Source of the DNA: Amia ocellicauda
Taxonomy: Eukaryota; Chordata; Actinopteri; Amiiformes; Amiidae
NCBI RefSeq assembly: GCF_036373705.1
Contig: NC_089853.1
Location: 5,840,405 to 5,904,404, forward strand
DNA: 64,000 nucleotides
Reading direction: 5' to 3'
The number at the start of each line of letters is the position of its first letter. Within the stretch, counting starts at the first letter, position 1. Below are positions 51,566-63,760 of the stretch, one piece after another. The notes under the pieces were generated by a model. The model ran no database searches and had not been told where the DNA came from. It saw only the letters and a list, made by a program, of their open reading frames with translations. Both the position numbers and the translations under genes were made by a program.

Positions 51566-51935
51566 AAGAACATAAGAAGAACATATGAGCTTACAATTGA
51601 GAGGAGGCCATTTGCCCCATCCTGCTCGTTTGGTGTCCATTAATAACTAAATGATCCAAGGATCCTATCCAGTCTGTTTTTGAATGTTCCCAAATTGTTT
51701 CTTCAGCCACATCGCTGGGGAGTTTGTTCAGATTGTGACGCCTCTCTGTGTGAAGAAGTGTCTCCTGTTTTCTGTCTTGAATGCCTTGAAGCCCAATTTC
51801 CATTTGTGTCCCCGGGTGCGTGTGTCCCTGCTGATCTGGAAAAGCTCCTCTGGTTTGATGTGGTCGATGACCCTCATGATTTTGAAGACTTGAATCAAGT
51901 CCCCACTTAGTCTCTGTTCCAGGGTGAACACACTT
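51566..51935 (-). mobile_element. CR1-like LINE 3' end, reverse orientation
   Basis: The plus strand reads AAGAACATAAGAAGAACATATG, then GAGAGGAGGCCATTTGCCCC and GGGGAGTTTGTTCAGATTGTG. This is the reverse complement of the family seen at 33553-34075, including the terminal ATTCTTATG-type repeat. 5'-truncated and non-coding. Confidence 0.88.
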
Positions 51936-52389
51936 CAGAATGCTAGAACTTCACCCTTATCATGAATAATGCAGGAAACAGTGCTGCAAGATAACAGGAG
52001 CCCCCGCGTGTGCCCCTTTAAGGCAAAGTCAGCAACTTCGGGCCCCTCACTCGCTGCCTGCTCGGGTTTCTGGAGCCGGCCTGCACTCCTCACTCTACTG
52101 AAATTCTTCACATGCGTAGGAGGTATTATTGGCAGGACTCTCAATGGCTTCTCAGAAACACTGTACTTTGTGACCGAAGGTGCAACAGATTAAAGATCCA
52201 GTTTTCATTCATCGCTTTGATCGTTTTATTATTTTCCTGGACAGTGCTGAACACTTCTCATTGCAATCTCTGTTGTTTGCTCAGCCCTTTAACACCACAG
52301 AGGAATGTAGTGTGTTGCATGGTGGTTGAAAGCTAGAAAGTACTTTTAAATCATAAAGTACATGTGGCTTACATAAACATATATATATA
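51936..52389. other. Spacer between LINE fragment and DD36E element
   Basis: Nothing recognised. The sequence becomes TA-rich at the transposon target. Confidence 0.4.
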
Positions 52390-53604
52390 CACTCACCTAA
52401 AGGATTATTAGGAACACCATACTAATACTGTGTTTGACCCCCTTTCGCCTTCAGAACTGCCTTAATTCTACGTGGCATTGATTCAACAAGGTGCTGAAAG
52501 CATTCTTTAGAAATGTTGGCCCATATTGATAGGATAGCATCTTGCAGTTGATGGAGATTTGTGGGATGCACATCCAGGGCACGAAGCTCCCGTTCCACCA
52601 CATCCCAAAGATGCTCTATTGGGTTGAGATCTGGTGACTGTGGGGGCCAGTTTAGTACAGTGAACTCATTGTCATGTTCAAGAAACCAATTTGAAATGAT
52701 TCGACCTTTGTGACATGGTGCATTATCCTGCTGGAAGTAGCCATCAGAGGATGAGTACATGGTGGTCATAAAGGGATGGACATGGTCAGAAACAATGCTC
52801 AGGTAGGCCGTGGCATTTAAACGATGCCCAATTGGCACTAAGGGGCCTAAAGTGTGCCAAGAAAACATCCCCCACACCATTACACCACCACCACCAGCCT
52901 GCACAGTGGTAACAAGGCATGATGGATCCATGTTCTCATTCTGTTTATGCCAAATTCTGACTCTACCATCTGAATGTCTCAACAGAAATCGAGACACATC
53001 AGACAGGGCAACATTTTTCCAGTCTTCAACTGTCCAATTTTGGTGAGCTTGTGCAAATTGTAGCCTCTTTTTCCTATTTGTAGTGGAGATGAGTGGTACC
53101 CGGTGGGGTCTTCTGCTGTTGTAGCCCATCCGCCTCAAGGTTGTACGTGTTGTGGCTTCACAAATGCTTTGCTGCATACCTCGGTTGTAACGAGTGGTTA
53201 TTTCAGTCAAAGTTGCTCTTCTATCAGCTTGAATCAGTCGGCCCATTCTCCTCTGACCTCTAGCATCAACAAGGCATTTTCGCCCACAGGACTGCCGCAT
53301 ACTGGATGTTTTTCCCTTTTCACACCATTCTTTGTAAACCCTAGAAATGGTTGTGCGTGAAAATCCCAGTAACTGAGCAGATTGTGAAATACTCAGACCG
53401 GCCCGTCTGGCACCAACAACCATGCCACGCTCAAAATTGCTTAAATCACCTTTCTTTCCCATTCAGACATTCAGTTTGGAGTTCAGGAGATTGTCTTGAC
53501 CAGGACCACACCCCTAAATGCATTGAAGCAACTGCCATGTGATTGGTTGGTTAGATAATTGCATTAATGAGAAATTGAACAGGTGTTCCTAATTTAGGTG
53601 AGTG
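52390..53604 (-). mobile_element. Tc1/mariner DD36E (Incomer-like) transposon, apparently complete
   Basis: 1,215 bp flanked by TA on both sides. Inverted ends: the left reads CACTCACCTAAAGGATTATT then AGGAACACC; the right, read on minus, is CACTCACCTAAATTAGGAAC then ACC. The right copy lacks six bases (GGATTA-type gap) relative to the left. It carries one intact transposase gene. It lies between RAPSN and CELF1. Confidence 0.92.
52422..53462 (-). CDS. Tc1/mariner transposase, DD36E type, intact frame
   Basis: 346 aa, uninterrupted, from ATG at 53462. It would cut and paste its element into TA sites. The N-terminal paired-like helix-turn-helix DNA-binding region is about residues 7-115 (NFERGMVVGARRAGLSISQS, GFSRTTISRVYKEW). 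The catalytic triad reads D155 (ALSDVSRF), D246 (YFQQDNAPCH) and E283 (SPDLNPIEHLW). With 36 residues between the second D and the E, this is DD36E rather than the DD34E of Tc1 and Sleeping Beauty, matching the Incomer family. The glycine-rich loop GGGGVMVWG is present. The residue after D155 is Val where relatives usually have Glu; this is not a catalytic position but could lower activity. Length is normal for the family. Confidence 0.9.
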   Translation of the reverse strand: MGKKGDLSNFERGMVVGARRAGLSISQSAQLLGFSRTTISRVYKEWCEKGKTSSMRQSCGRKCLVDARGQRRMGRLIQADRRATLTEITTRYNRGMQQSICEATTRTTLRRMGYNSRRPHRVPLISTTNRKKRLQFAQAHQNWTVEDWKNVALSDVSRFLLRHSDGRVRIWHKQNENMDPSCLVTTVQAGGGGVMVWGMFSWHTLGPLVPIGHRLNATAYLSIVSDHVHPFMTTMYSSSDGYFQQDNAPCHKGRIISNWFLEHDNEFTVLNWPPQSPDLNPIEHLWDVVERELRALDVHPTNLHQLQDAILSIWANISKECFQHLVESMPRRIKAVLKAKGGQTQY

Positions 53605-53606
53605 TA

Positions 53607-55114
53607 TATTTTTTAGATCAAGTGTTGATCTCATTGTTCCCAACACTGACATCAGTACATCACCGATTTGAGCGACAGTGCAGTCCTGTTCACTGATTGG
53701 TGGCAGCCATGTGATCACAGGGGAAATCTCACTGGTCAAATACTTTTAAGGCGTAGAATAGTACTTCATTTTTAATGTAAGTATGTAAACACATGCAGGA
53801 AGATACAGACCATTGATATTTAAAGACTGCTGTAATAATTATGGAGGCTTTAAAAAATAATAGATATTTGAAAAGATAGAACAAAAAAATAATTTGACAT
53901 CTAAAAAGGCTTTTGATTGAACGCAGCTGCCTTGAACTACAACTTGACACCAGAGGGAGGCAGGTCTAATCCTACCTCCCAGTCTGTGACCTCTGACCCC
54001 TGCATCTGCACCAGCAAAAGAGGCCATTTAGCCAGCAGCTCTTTCCACCGGAGACACATTAATGCCAATTAGCGGCGATAAAGTGAGCCTCTGTCTGGAG
54101 AGTGAGGTAGAGATTGGCTTCACATTTTATCATTCACTGCATTCAGACGGCAGCCCTCAAGCACGTTGATGCATCACAGGCTAATCAGGAGCCCAGAGCT
54201 GGCAAAGTCTCCCGAGAGATCCCCAGCCTTTGGCGCCCATCTCTCATCAGCACTGTGGCAGAGCATACCTCTGTGGAGCCGAGGCAATACTTCTCAATAA
54301 CAAGTGCACTGCAAACACACTGAAGGACTGTTTGTTTGCCACCGAGGCTATTTTAATGTGTTGATGCTTTATCGTTGCTCCTTTAAATAGTGAAGTGAGA
54401 GAAGAAAAGATAACACCCACCCAACTCACCTTGACGCGTCTGCAGGCGGTCATGCGGCGGCTGTTTGTTTGCAGGCACACGACTGCTGCCAGAGGAAGTG
54501 ATTCACGTTCGCAAACCTCTCGACTGCTCCACTCAAACGAACTGTGACGATAACCCAGCGGCTTCCCGGCAATCAATAGAAAGGCAATCTGAACACCTGG
54601 ATGAGTGTGGACACCCCCACGGGTCACCCAGTGCATTTCTAACTCATGGCAGGGGGGTGGCCAACATAACAGTGCTGCCACTGAAGAAAAGCACCCGACA
54701 TCAAGTGAGGACGTGCTCCGGTGCGTGCACTGAATACCAGCCTGGAAAACTGCAAACTCCCACAGGCACAGCCAGACTGCGCTTTTATATAAAGCGTTGA
54801 GTGAATTAATATTTCAGAGGGCATAAACTAAGAGGATTTTCTTTTCTCTCTTCTCTCCTGCTGTATCTCAGACCACCTGTCCCAAACTCAGCCTTCTGTC
54901 GGCCCAGCCTCTAATCTGCCTTCATTTCAGCTTCAAATCGAGAGCTCTGCCCTCATGGCCCCCGACTACAGCAGCCTGCGGAAACGCAGATGACCAAAGC
55001 ATGGCCAAAAATAACAACCACACAACGCACAGGCCAACTTGTGTGTGCGTTACTTTGGGCAGATGCTAAATTTCTTATAGTTGGGATTTTAATGTCTGAA
55101 TATGGAGTGCATCG
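53607..55114. other. Spacer downstream of CELF1
   Basis: No gene recognised. At about 53950 CACCAGAGGGAGGCAG resembles a CTCF core with two mismatches. The block 54060-54240 is less AT-rich than its surroundings but carries no frame I can support. Confidence 0.35.
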
Positions 55115-58100
55115 AGTTTTTGTTTTTGTTTTTTTATTGGAGGTAAAATAAATCCCAGACACACAATACATGTGAATCTTCTCAAACAGTTTAATTGTAA
55201 ATAAACAAACAAAAAAAGGTACCACACTTGGCATACAAAATGACTGCTGGTTGCGTGTGCAATTTAAACAGCTTAGTACCCCTGTCAAGACAATAAGGGT
55301 TGGAAAATCCTTAGACAAATATGTTGTTTGTTCCAAACTTGTAATTTTTAATTTATTAAAAAATTATAATTCAACCACGGAAACTGCGTTAAAAAAAAGC
55401 AACATTTTTTGCTGTCTAATTAAATTAGTATTTTTCTACGCTTTACATCAAAATCACACACTGACTGAAAAGAAATAAACAAACAAAAGCTTGTCAGAAT
55501 TAAAGAAGACTTCACAGATTTTTTTTCTTCCTTTTTTCGCTCAATGTTTAATCTTACTGCAGTACAGACTGTTAAGTTTGGTCATAGTGGCAAATTCTTC
55601 AATTTTTTTTTTCCATTTTTATTTCAATTTCACATTGTGAAACAGATTTACATTTTTTTTCTAGTAGAAAAGGCAAAAACTGTACAAAACCTAGTGTTAA
55701 ATACAATCACTTGTACCAATAAAAAAATCCCACAGGTTTCTTTCAAAGATTACATTTAAATCACAAAAAGCAGCTGGAAAATAGGAAAGTCAGTCACTAA
55801 AGTATCTCAAATCAATTGAACAACCACAGTCTATCATAAGATCAAACATTTGGTATTTTATTTTGAACATTTCCACAGGATTCGGGTGACACTTCTGAAA
55901 CTGAAGTCCACACAAGATAGAAATTCTTGGCAACACTGTTCATTGGAGCCAAAAAAATAAAACAAAACAAACAAAATAAAAATGTTAAGCCTGGCAAGCA
56001 AGTGGTTGCCAAATTTAAATCAATCACGCGGGTTTCGTGGGTTCTGAGTGGCAAATGAGTATGATTGTGTTTTGAACACTACAAGGACAGTTTTCTTTTT
56101 CTGGCTCAGAGTTAATACATCAGTGGCTTGTAAGATCTATAACGACGATGACAGTAACCAGGCAGGCGATGATTGTGTGTTTAGACTATGGTAACGCGGA
56201 CTTGAATACCTTGAAGAGAAAGACAGTGCAGTGTGCAGGTAGAGACGTCCAACTAAACCCCAAGAAAGAGACTGAGCGAGCGCATGCGTGTGGAAGGGCA
56301 CCAATCCTCCAGGGAAAATACCTACTTCGATTCTTGGTTTTCATCTTCCAGATCTGCACTTTAAATGTCTTAAACACTGCTTAGAAACGGAAACATTAGA
56401 TTCAGACAGGAGGGCTTAAAGAAAAGACAGAGACGTGCAGTTTAGAGACAGTTTGTTCCAAAAAATTTATAAACAGGATAATTAAATGTTCTTTTATCCT
56501 TGCTTTTATTGTGACTTCAATGTGCTAATAAAATGGAGCGCCGTGTTGGAACGAGGCCAGTTTCAGAGGAGTTGCTTCTCACTCGGTACCGCTTCTGCAC
56601 AACCAGACAGGGACTGCCAAATTAGACACTGTGGGCCGCGATCAATTACTTTAAAATTCCTCAGAGCGACGATAACCGTTGAGCGAAGCCCCGCAGTTAA
56701 AGGCTTTGAGAGAGGAATTTAACAAGCTAAGCAAAGGAATTTAATAAAATGCCATATTAGAATAGATTATAATATCAGATCGAATATTGATTAGTTGGCA
56801 GGTGTGTGTTACACTAAATCTCAGATCGACGCCAATGTTACCTTGACTGATGTGATTGACAGACAGTTAAAATGTCAAACACAATCCTGCTTTGCGGACA
56901 TGTTTGTATACCTGATCGTTTACGGAAAGCCCTGAAAACCCCTGGACCGGAGCACCGTGCGAGTGAGGAGAGATCTGCACATAAAGACGTTTTCCACCAT
57001 AGTCTAAACACACAGTGGCGATGATCGGGTGAGGCCAGTTCATAGTTGCCACATCAACACTTTAAAATAATCAAACCATTTTTTTTTCCTTTTTCTTTTT
57101 TGCAAGGTTAAACTATAAAGAAAGGGACATAAAAGATACAGAAAAATGTGACCAACAGCAACATGCAGAACTTTTGGCACTATTTTATTTTTATTTATTT
57201 TTTTAAACAAAACTAAATCACATTTTGCTGAGGATTTCAGTGCAGTTACGAAAAACACGCATGCAAGATATATACTAAACTAATTGTGACAAATAACTCA
57301 GTTTTGCTAATTTTTTTAAGAATATTTTCACTTCAGACAAATGCTGATCTCCACACAAAAAAAGAAAAGGAAAAAAAAAAAAAAAAGTATATGTGCCTAA
57401 GATGGCAAGAGACACTAAAGAAAAAAGGCAATTCAAGTGTCTACATTAATGTTGTCACTCGGTTAATAGAAACTCCCAAAAAATACATCATGCCAACTAA
57501 CCTAGCACAAAAATTACAAAGCCATCCTCAGGTTCAGCAAAATGTGACCACAGACATCCTAAAAAAAGTTCAGAACTAACGAGAGAAACAAAAACACACG
57601 CACTCACTCGCACGCATACACACACAAAAGTAGCTTCTACAAATTGATTGGCTGCTTATAGACAAATACATGATGTGATAGGAAGACTGCCCCGAAAACA
57701 GAAAAGAGGGGAAACAAGGGAGGGGGGAAAATCCAAAACTGAACAAAAGAAAAAAACAACAACCAAACAAATAAAAAAAAATAAGCTAAAAAAATAAAGA
57801 AAACCCCAAAAAACAAACAAAAAGAAAAAAACTGCGTCTGCAAAATCTAGTGGTTATGTTAGGAAGTTCTAGAAAAATAGATTCTCTTTTTGCTTGTAAC
57901 AATATTCAAATGTAACTTCAAATATATATATTTTTTCACTACCTAGCAGTCTTTCTACCACATCTGGTTGGCAGCACACAAAACGACAGAAATGAAGGAA
58001 AAAAAAAAAAATTGTATAATTAATAAGCGTCAAAAGTTAACACAAGGTCAAAGGTGAAATTTCAAGCATCAGAGAAGCTCAGAAGACAAGGATTGGACGA

Positions 58101-61100
58101 TGAACTTTTGACGTCACATCGACATGCTAGGCAAACGATGAACAAACGGGCACGAAGATATCTAGAATAAAACAAAACAAAACAGGGAGAACAACCTAGT
58201 TAAAGCAACAACTAAAAAGGAAAGGAAAAAAGAAAATCATAAATGATTATCTTTGCATGGGACTGTATACACTCTAGACATTGAACAATTAATGCAACAT
58301 GTAGGAGAAGAGGGGGGGGTGAGCACATGCTGACATTACTAACAGATGACAACACAAAACAGTAAGACGCAACACAAACTGCCCACGAGAACAGATGACT
58401 GCCACGTGGCTCTTCCATGGCGGGAACTTTGTTAACATTAGAGAAAACAAAACAAAACTGAAAAAGTAACAAAATAAATTAACTTAAGGAGAACTGAAAA
58501 CTGAAAGGAAATTGAAAGGAAACTGGCTGAAGGCTCCGAGATCTGAGTACAGAATTGGCAGCGCTAGGGTCCGATAATCGTGACAAACCCGACGCGTCTC
58601 GAACGGCTCTGGAGTCACGTGATCTCGTTCGTTTGCTCTGGAGGCTCACGGTGTCCGAGAGACCGTCAGGAGTCCAGAAATGTAAATCTCCAAATCTGAG
58701 GACCTTCTCAATAAAGCAAATAAACCTAATGATTCACTCTGATCCAGTCGGGTCTCTAAGAGTTTCTAAAATCGGGGCAACTCCAGTTTCTGCGGGCGTT
58801 TAAAATCGAGCTTCTACGTTTGTGCTCATTTGGTTTCTGTGCATTAAAATGTACCGTTTCATCAACATCAGCTTAAATATCCACTGCAGAAAAGTCCTCA
58901 GGAGCCGCCCAGCGCAACGCAACCCTGTTACAAGAGGTGTGCTGTTCTTTTTCCTGGTTCAGTTCTTTCAGAAGAACACTCTTTTAATCTATTATCGTCA
59001 GCGTCTTTAAAGGCAAAGCAAACGCTCAGATCGGAACAAGGCAAAGAAATATACGCATCTCTCTCGTTAAAGGAAAACTTGTGAGAGCCCCCAAGAATGG
59101 AAGATAGATAGATAAAGTAAAAAAAAAAAAAATGAAGTTAACCTGGCATTTAATATTATAAAACGGTATCAAAGCCACATCCTAAATTAAGACGACATCA
59201 GCCCCTTCCACCTTGTAAACAAATCTGCTTAAGACAACACACATTTGGCACGCGGTCTTGTTTAGTATGTATATGGAAGGGCGACAGCGATTCATTTAAG
59301 GCTTCCAATTAACACTGGTACATGGAAATGCGTCTTATCAAACGGGGGCAACAGGGCACGTATGAGAACAGTATCGTTGGGTTAATTCCCCAAGTAGATA
59401 TATAAATATAAACAAAGGAGAGCGAGAGAGAAAGAGAAAGAGAGAAACTAAACACCTTCACATGTACAGCTCAAAATAACGTCCTGGTGACCCTACAGCG
59501 CGGTGGCACCCCCATTAATCCGTCTGGACCTTTATTTATTTATTTCGATTTGTCTGTATGGAAGGGGAGGGTGACCCTGTATTAGAAAATACAAATACGA
59601 GAGTGTCTGCAAGTAGCTGCTTTTCCAGAGGCTCAGACAGATCAAGCAGGAAATGAGACAATCTGGTAACACTGTGCAACGGACTGACCGCCTCAGATCG
59701 TCAGACACCCCATTCACTCGGTTTTGTTCAGGCTATATGACTTTACTACACAACAGAGACCCACACAGACAGCTGTTCTGGGCGAGACGGTGGCTTTGAA
59801 TTCCACTAAGATGGGAATTTCAAATGTTATTTTGCCGTTGTAGTCGTCTCCCCACACACCCCCTACACCTGAAACCTTTTAGCAGCACTGGAAAATCCTT
59901 CAGTTCGATCAAGTTTCACACATTTCCACTGTGTACATCAACAATACACAACACTGAGTGAAAAGGGCTACACAATTCAGTAATTTAAACCTCACACATT
60001 TGAATATATTTACCAACTTAACATTAGGATTCTACAAAACTGTTTTTTTTACTTTTTTTCTTCTTTTTTTTTCTTTCAGAGAAATAATTTAGTCAATAAA
60101 TAGTCTCCGACACTCAGGAGTAGTATAAAACCTCTATAAAAATAGAAAAGGCATTATAGTTTTGTAATATACATCATCTGGACACATTTCATTTCTCTTT
60201 GCATTTATATAAAAATCTCATTATATGACCCTGGAAGCCTAAGTATTCATTTATTGATTTGTTGTATTTACTTCCTTTTGAAAACAGATAATTTACGTCA
60301 CCAAATTTGAAAAATACTTAGTGCTGTTGAACTCCTACAATAAATAAACTCACACTTGGAAAAATCTACAGGAGAGCCAGTGATTCAAGGGAATGAACAC
60401 GTCGCTCGGTATCTGTGCCATCAAACCAGATCGTCAATACTCGGAGAGGTAGAACAGACTCTTGTATCGCACTGCGGAGGATGATGAATGATTACAAAAC
60501 CTTAATTCAGGCTAAGAACACAAATAAACCAAGAAAATAAATAAAGATAAAACAAGGGATTTTGAAACCTTGGCCTCATTCTGTACCGCACTCAAAAAGA
60601 GCATGAGGTAAATGGAGCTTGTACTGCCGTTTCTGAAGAAACAACCGGACAAGAACGAAACAGACACTTTATGGGAAGCGGGCGAGGCATCTATGCGTTT
60701 GAACTCACTTCAGCGTATCTGTTTTGGATGATTTAGGGCCCTTGTCAGCATCCTACTCCATCAATGGTGGCCGGGACAAACACGGGGCATGCGCTCTGGG
60801 CTTCCCTAAACGCTAAGAGAGGTAAGGGCGAGTCTTTAAAAGCATATAAGCTCCCTGCGTGGCACTGCGCGGAGATACGGACGCTCTTCCCTTTACGCAA
60901 GTTGCTAAAATTGCGGAAGATACAGTACATTTTGCTCCAGTTTATTTCAGGGGTCGAGGGTCTTCAAGGGCGACGGAGGGGGACATTTCCAGCACAGGGA
61001 GATGCCACTTTTCTATTGTATTGTGCGACTCAATAAAATAAACAACGCCCTGTGCTTGTCGATCGAAGAAAACTAGACTGATCTACGTGCGTGTCGAACT

Positions 61101-61402
61101 AAAAGCGGCTTTCAACGCCAAGCCATCGACTCCATATAACCCACAACTCAAGCAGCAAGATTTCAAGCTCCCTTGTCAAGACGCAATTTAGTCCATTACT
61201 ACTTCAGTGTTTTGTTTCTAAGCTATCGAAGTTGATATCAGCTGTGATTTTGTGTTGTACTCTATTAAACTGCATCTCGTTTAGGGTTCCTCTCCACCAA
61301 CATATTCAAATGCTCATATAGCCATCAGTATATTCTCCTGTAACTTTGAGCTGTATTTCCCTTGCAGAAACAAAGTCAGATATTTTTTATTTCCTGGGGA
61401 AT

Positions 61403-61413
61403 CTATATATATA

Positions 61414-61449
<36 letters not shown>
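61403..61449. repeat. (AT)n microsatellite
   Basis: An alternating AT run with one TTT interruption, in the predicted CELF1 3'UTR. Confidence 0.95.
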
Positions 61450-61454
<5 letters not shown>

Positions 61455-61703
61455 AAATCAAAACAATAATAAACTCAACGGCTGTGATCTCACTGGAGGT
61501 CTGGGCATGACTGGATTCATTCGATTCAGGGGTTAAAAGCAGAAGACATTTATTATGGCTACTGGCTCTCGTTGTGTAACACATCCCTATGACTTTAACG
61601 GTTACACAGCAAACTCCTATATGATATGGCACCTTAACTTGAAAAAAGGAAAAGAAAAATACAGCTTTTCTTTTTTTAAAGAAGTTTGAAAACCACAACA
61701 GAA

Positions 61704-61704
<1 letters not shown>

Positions 61705-61734
<30 letters not shown>
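61705..61734. repeat. Poly(A) run (poly-U in CELF1 sense)
   Basis: Thirty A residues on plus, about 190 bp past the CELF1 stop on the sense strand. No element body is attached to it on either side that I can recognise. Confidence 0.95.
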
Positions 61735-61737
<3 letters not shown>

Positions 61738-61922
61738 TCCATTATTTTCAGTAGAACAAACTCTTAAATTGTAACATTTGTGTTGTCGTCGTTGTTGTTA
61801 ATACAGAGGATAAAAGAGCACCCCGTCAAGTGGAGTCCCAATAATACACAAGGGGTTGTCTATCTGTCACTCTCAACTTACCGAAAACATTTTCTAACCA
61901 AGTCCATTTGAGAGAAAAACAC

Positions 61923-63760
61923 TCAGTATGGCTTGCTGTCATTTTTGGATCTTTTTAGCTGAACCTTCAGTCGCTTCATGCCAATCTGGAAACCGTTCAT
62001 GGACTGAATGGCTGCCTGAGATGAGACTGGATTGTCATAACTTACGAAACCTACAAAAAGAAGAACATTTGTATTAAATCACTGTACAGATCATATATAT
62101 TTCCCCCCTAAAATCAGTCAAGTACTCTATGAAACAGTATGTTATTTAAACATTTAAATGTACACAAAATACATAAATTGATCAATTGTATTGACGTTTG
62201 CAATAATTTGGATCAAGGCTTGTGTGCAACCAGTATATAAGCACACTTTTCTTAATTTCATCGACACAAAATTGAGGACCGGTAGGAAGCTATGAAGCCA
62301 GTGGTTTATAACCAAAATGTATGAAATGTCCCTTAAATGTATTTTCAGGACAGAGTGTGTCCGCTCACACAGGCAGCACTGCCGCCGACTCACCAAAACA
62401 TTTGCTGAGGTTGGTCTGCTTGTCAATGAACACCTTGGCAGAGATGACATTTCCGAACGGCATGAACATTTGGAGCAGATCTTGATCTCCAAACTCCTGG
62501 GGTAGATGGTAAATGAACAGATTTGCTCCTTCGGGACCTTGGGAAACAAAAGTGACACAGCGGGGCGTTGAAACTGCGTTGCTGGCAGCTGCTCGGAGAG
62601 GCTGACCTGAAACGCCACGTCCTCAGACGGACGCAGGGTACCGGCAGCTCTGGTCAATGTGGGGGATTTAACATCACGTCATCAGAGCGCACACACATGT
62701 ACGCACACACACGCACACACTGGCACATGTAAGCACACATCTGTACGCCTACGCACGCTGGCACACCCACACACACTCTGGCACATATGCCTACACACTG
62801 GCGCACATGCCCACGGACACACTTGCATGTAAGCCCACGCACACACACGAATGCATGCATGCACACATGCGCACACACACACTGGCACGTACACAAGCAC
62901 AAACTCGCACGTACGCACACATACACACTGGCACGTATGCACGTACTCACACAAACACTTCCAAGCACACACCAGCACACACCCACCACCAAACAACTAC
63001 ATCAAATACAGAAGAGTGACATTAAAATTGTATGAAAAAAGTGTTAATGTGTTTTGTGTGCTACAATATAATACATTGTGTGTTTCAATGCATAGAAATG
63101 TATTAAATGTAAATCAAATGCAGTTAAAATGATGATTACACAGCGCGTGCCGGGCGGGGGGTGCACTGCTCAGGTCCTGGGGTGACAGTCCAGTGTGATC
63201 AATGGATACCGTGTAAACACTCCTATATCCAGATGTCAGCTCCTATCTGGTCTCCTATTGGTCTGAATCGTGGCACAGCCGGCGCTCGGCGCGGAGTCCT
63301 GGTTAGAGTGCCTCCCCCCTCCCCCCTCCAATTACACTGCCTTTTTAAAACCAGTAACGTCTGTAAGAAACTGGCCGAGGCTGATCAAGTGATAAGAGCG
63401 CAGGATTAGAATCGCTGCGGAGATGAGTACCAAAGGATCGCCGGGACCCTGCCAGGCCCGGGAGCGGTGCACCCCTGCATCCCGGTCATTCAAACGTAAT
63501 TGCGAAGAGAGAGGCGAGCGAGAGGAGCTCGCAGAGAGCCGGAGTCCCACCGTGTTCCTGGAGCAGAGACTTGCCTTCTTTCTGGCTCCCGGCCGCGCCG
63601 ACGCTCTGCTGCGTGAGCAGGGACTGGTTGTACAGGCTGGGCAGCGCGGCAGCGGCGTACTGCTGGATCCCAGAGTACGCCTGGGTCAGCGCCTCCATGG
63701 TGCTACCAGTGCCGTTCGACAGACCCCCGCTGCCCAGGCCTCCGTTCAGAGCCGCCATTC
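61923..63760 (-). CDS. celf1: CELF1 (CUG-binding RNA-binding protein), last three coding exons
   Basis: The exons are 63575-63760, 62394-62537 and 61923-62050; the stop TGA is at 61923-61925. CELF1 binds GU-rich RNA and controls splicing, mRNA decay and translation. The first visible exon encodes the end of the divergent linker ([29 protein letters not shown]). The next two encode RRM3, with RNP2 LFIYHL and RNP1 KCFGFVSY; RNP1 is split by the final intron. The C-terminus is [10 protein letters not shown], as in other CELF1/2 proteins. CELF1 rather than CELF2 is favoured by the RAPSN neighbour. The donor after the 63575 exon is GC (AAAGAAG|GCAAGT), so this intron is of the GC-AG class. The N-terminal RRMs lie right of the window. 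Confidence 0.95.
62690..62990. repeat. Degenerate CA-rich repeat in CELF1 intron
   Basis: Imperfect GCACACACAC/GGCACGTACAC tandem repeats between the last two introns' exons (62394-62537 and 63575-63760). Read in the CELF1 sense it is a GU-rich tract. The open frames here are repeat artefacts. Confidence 0.9.

Larger units (their letters stand above)
55115..61922 (-). other. Probable long CELF1 3'UTR
   Basis: About 6.8 kb of AT-rich sequence on the 3' side of the CELF1 stop, free of recognisable genes and of the mobile elements common elsewhere. A minus-strand AATAAA (TTTATT, 55133-55138) could mark the distal end. On the sense strand it is rich in U runs and in UGU/UUUGUUUG-type tracts (for example 57592-57630, 57721-57835, 55951-55980). 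Mammalian CELF1 also has a long 3'UTR. The exact end and the number of poly(A) sites need RNA data. Confidence 0.5.

Noticed and set aside
61705-61734. Poly(A) run as evidence of a processed retrocopy
   Set aside because: No gene-like or LINE-like body adjoins it on either side; a simple homopolymer in a 3'UTR.
62690-62990. CA-rich tract as a CRISPR-like or ordered array
   Set aside because: The units are irregular CA-rich microsatellite variants without constant repeats and unique spacers, in a vertebrate intron.
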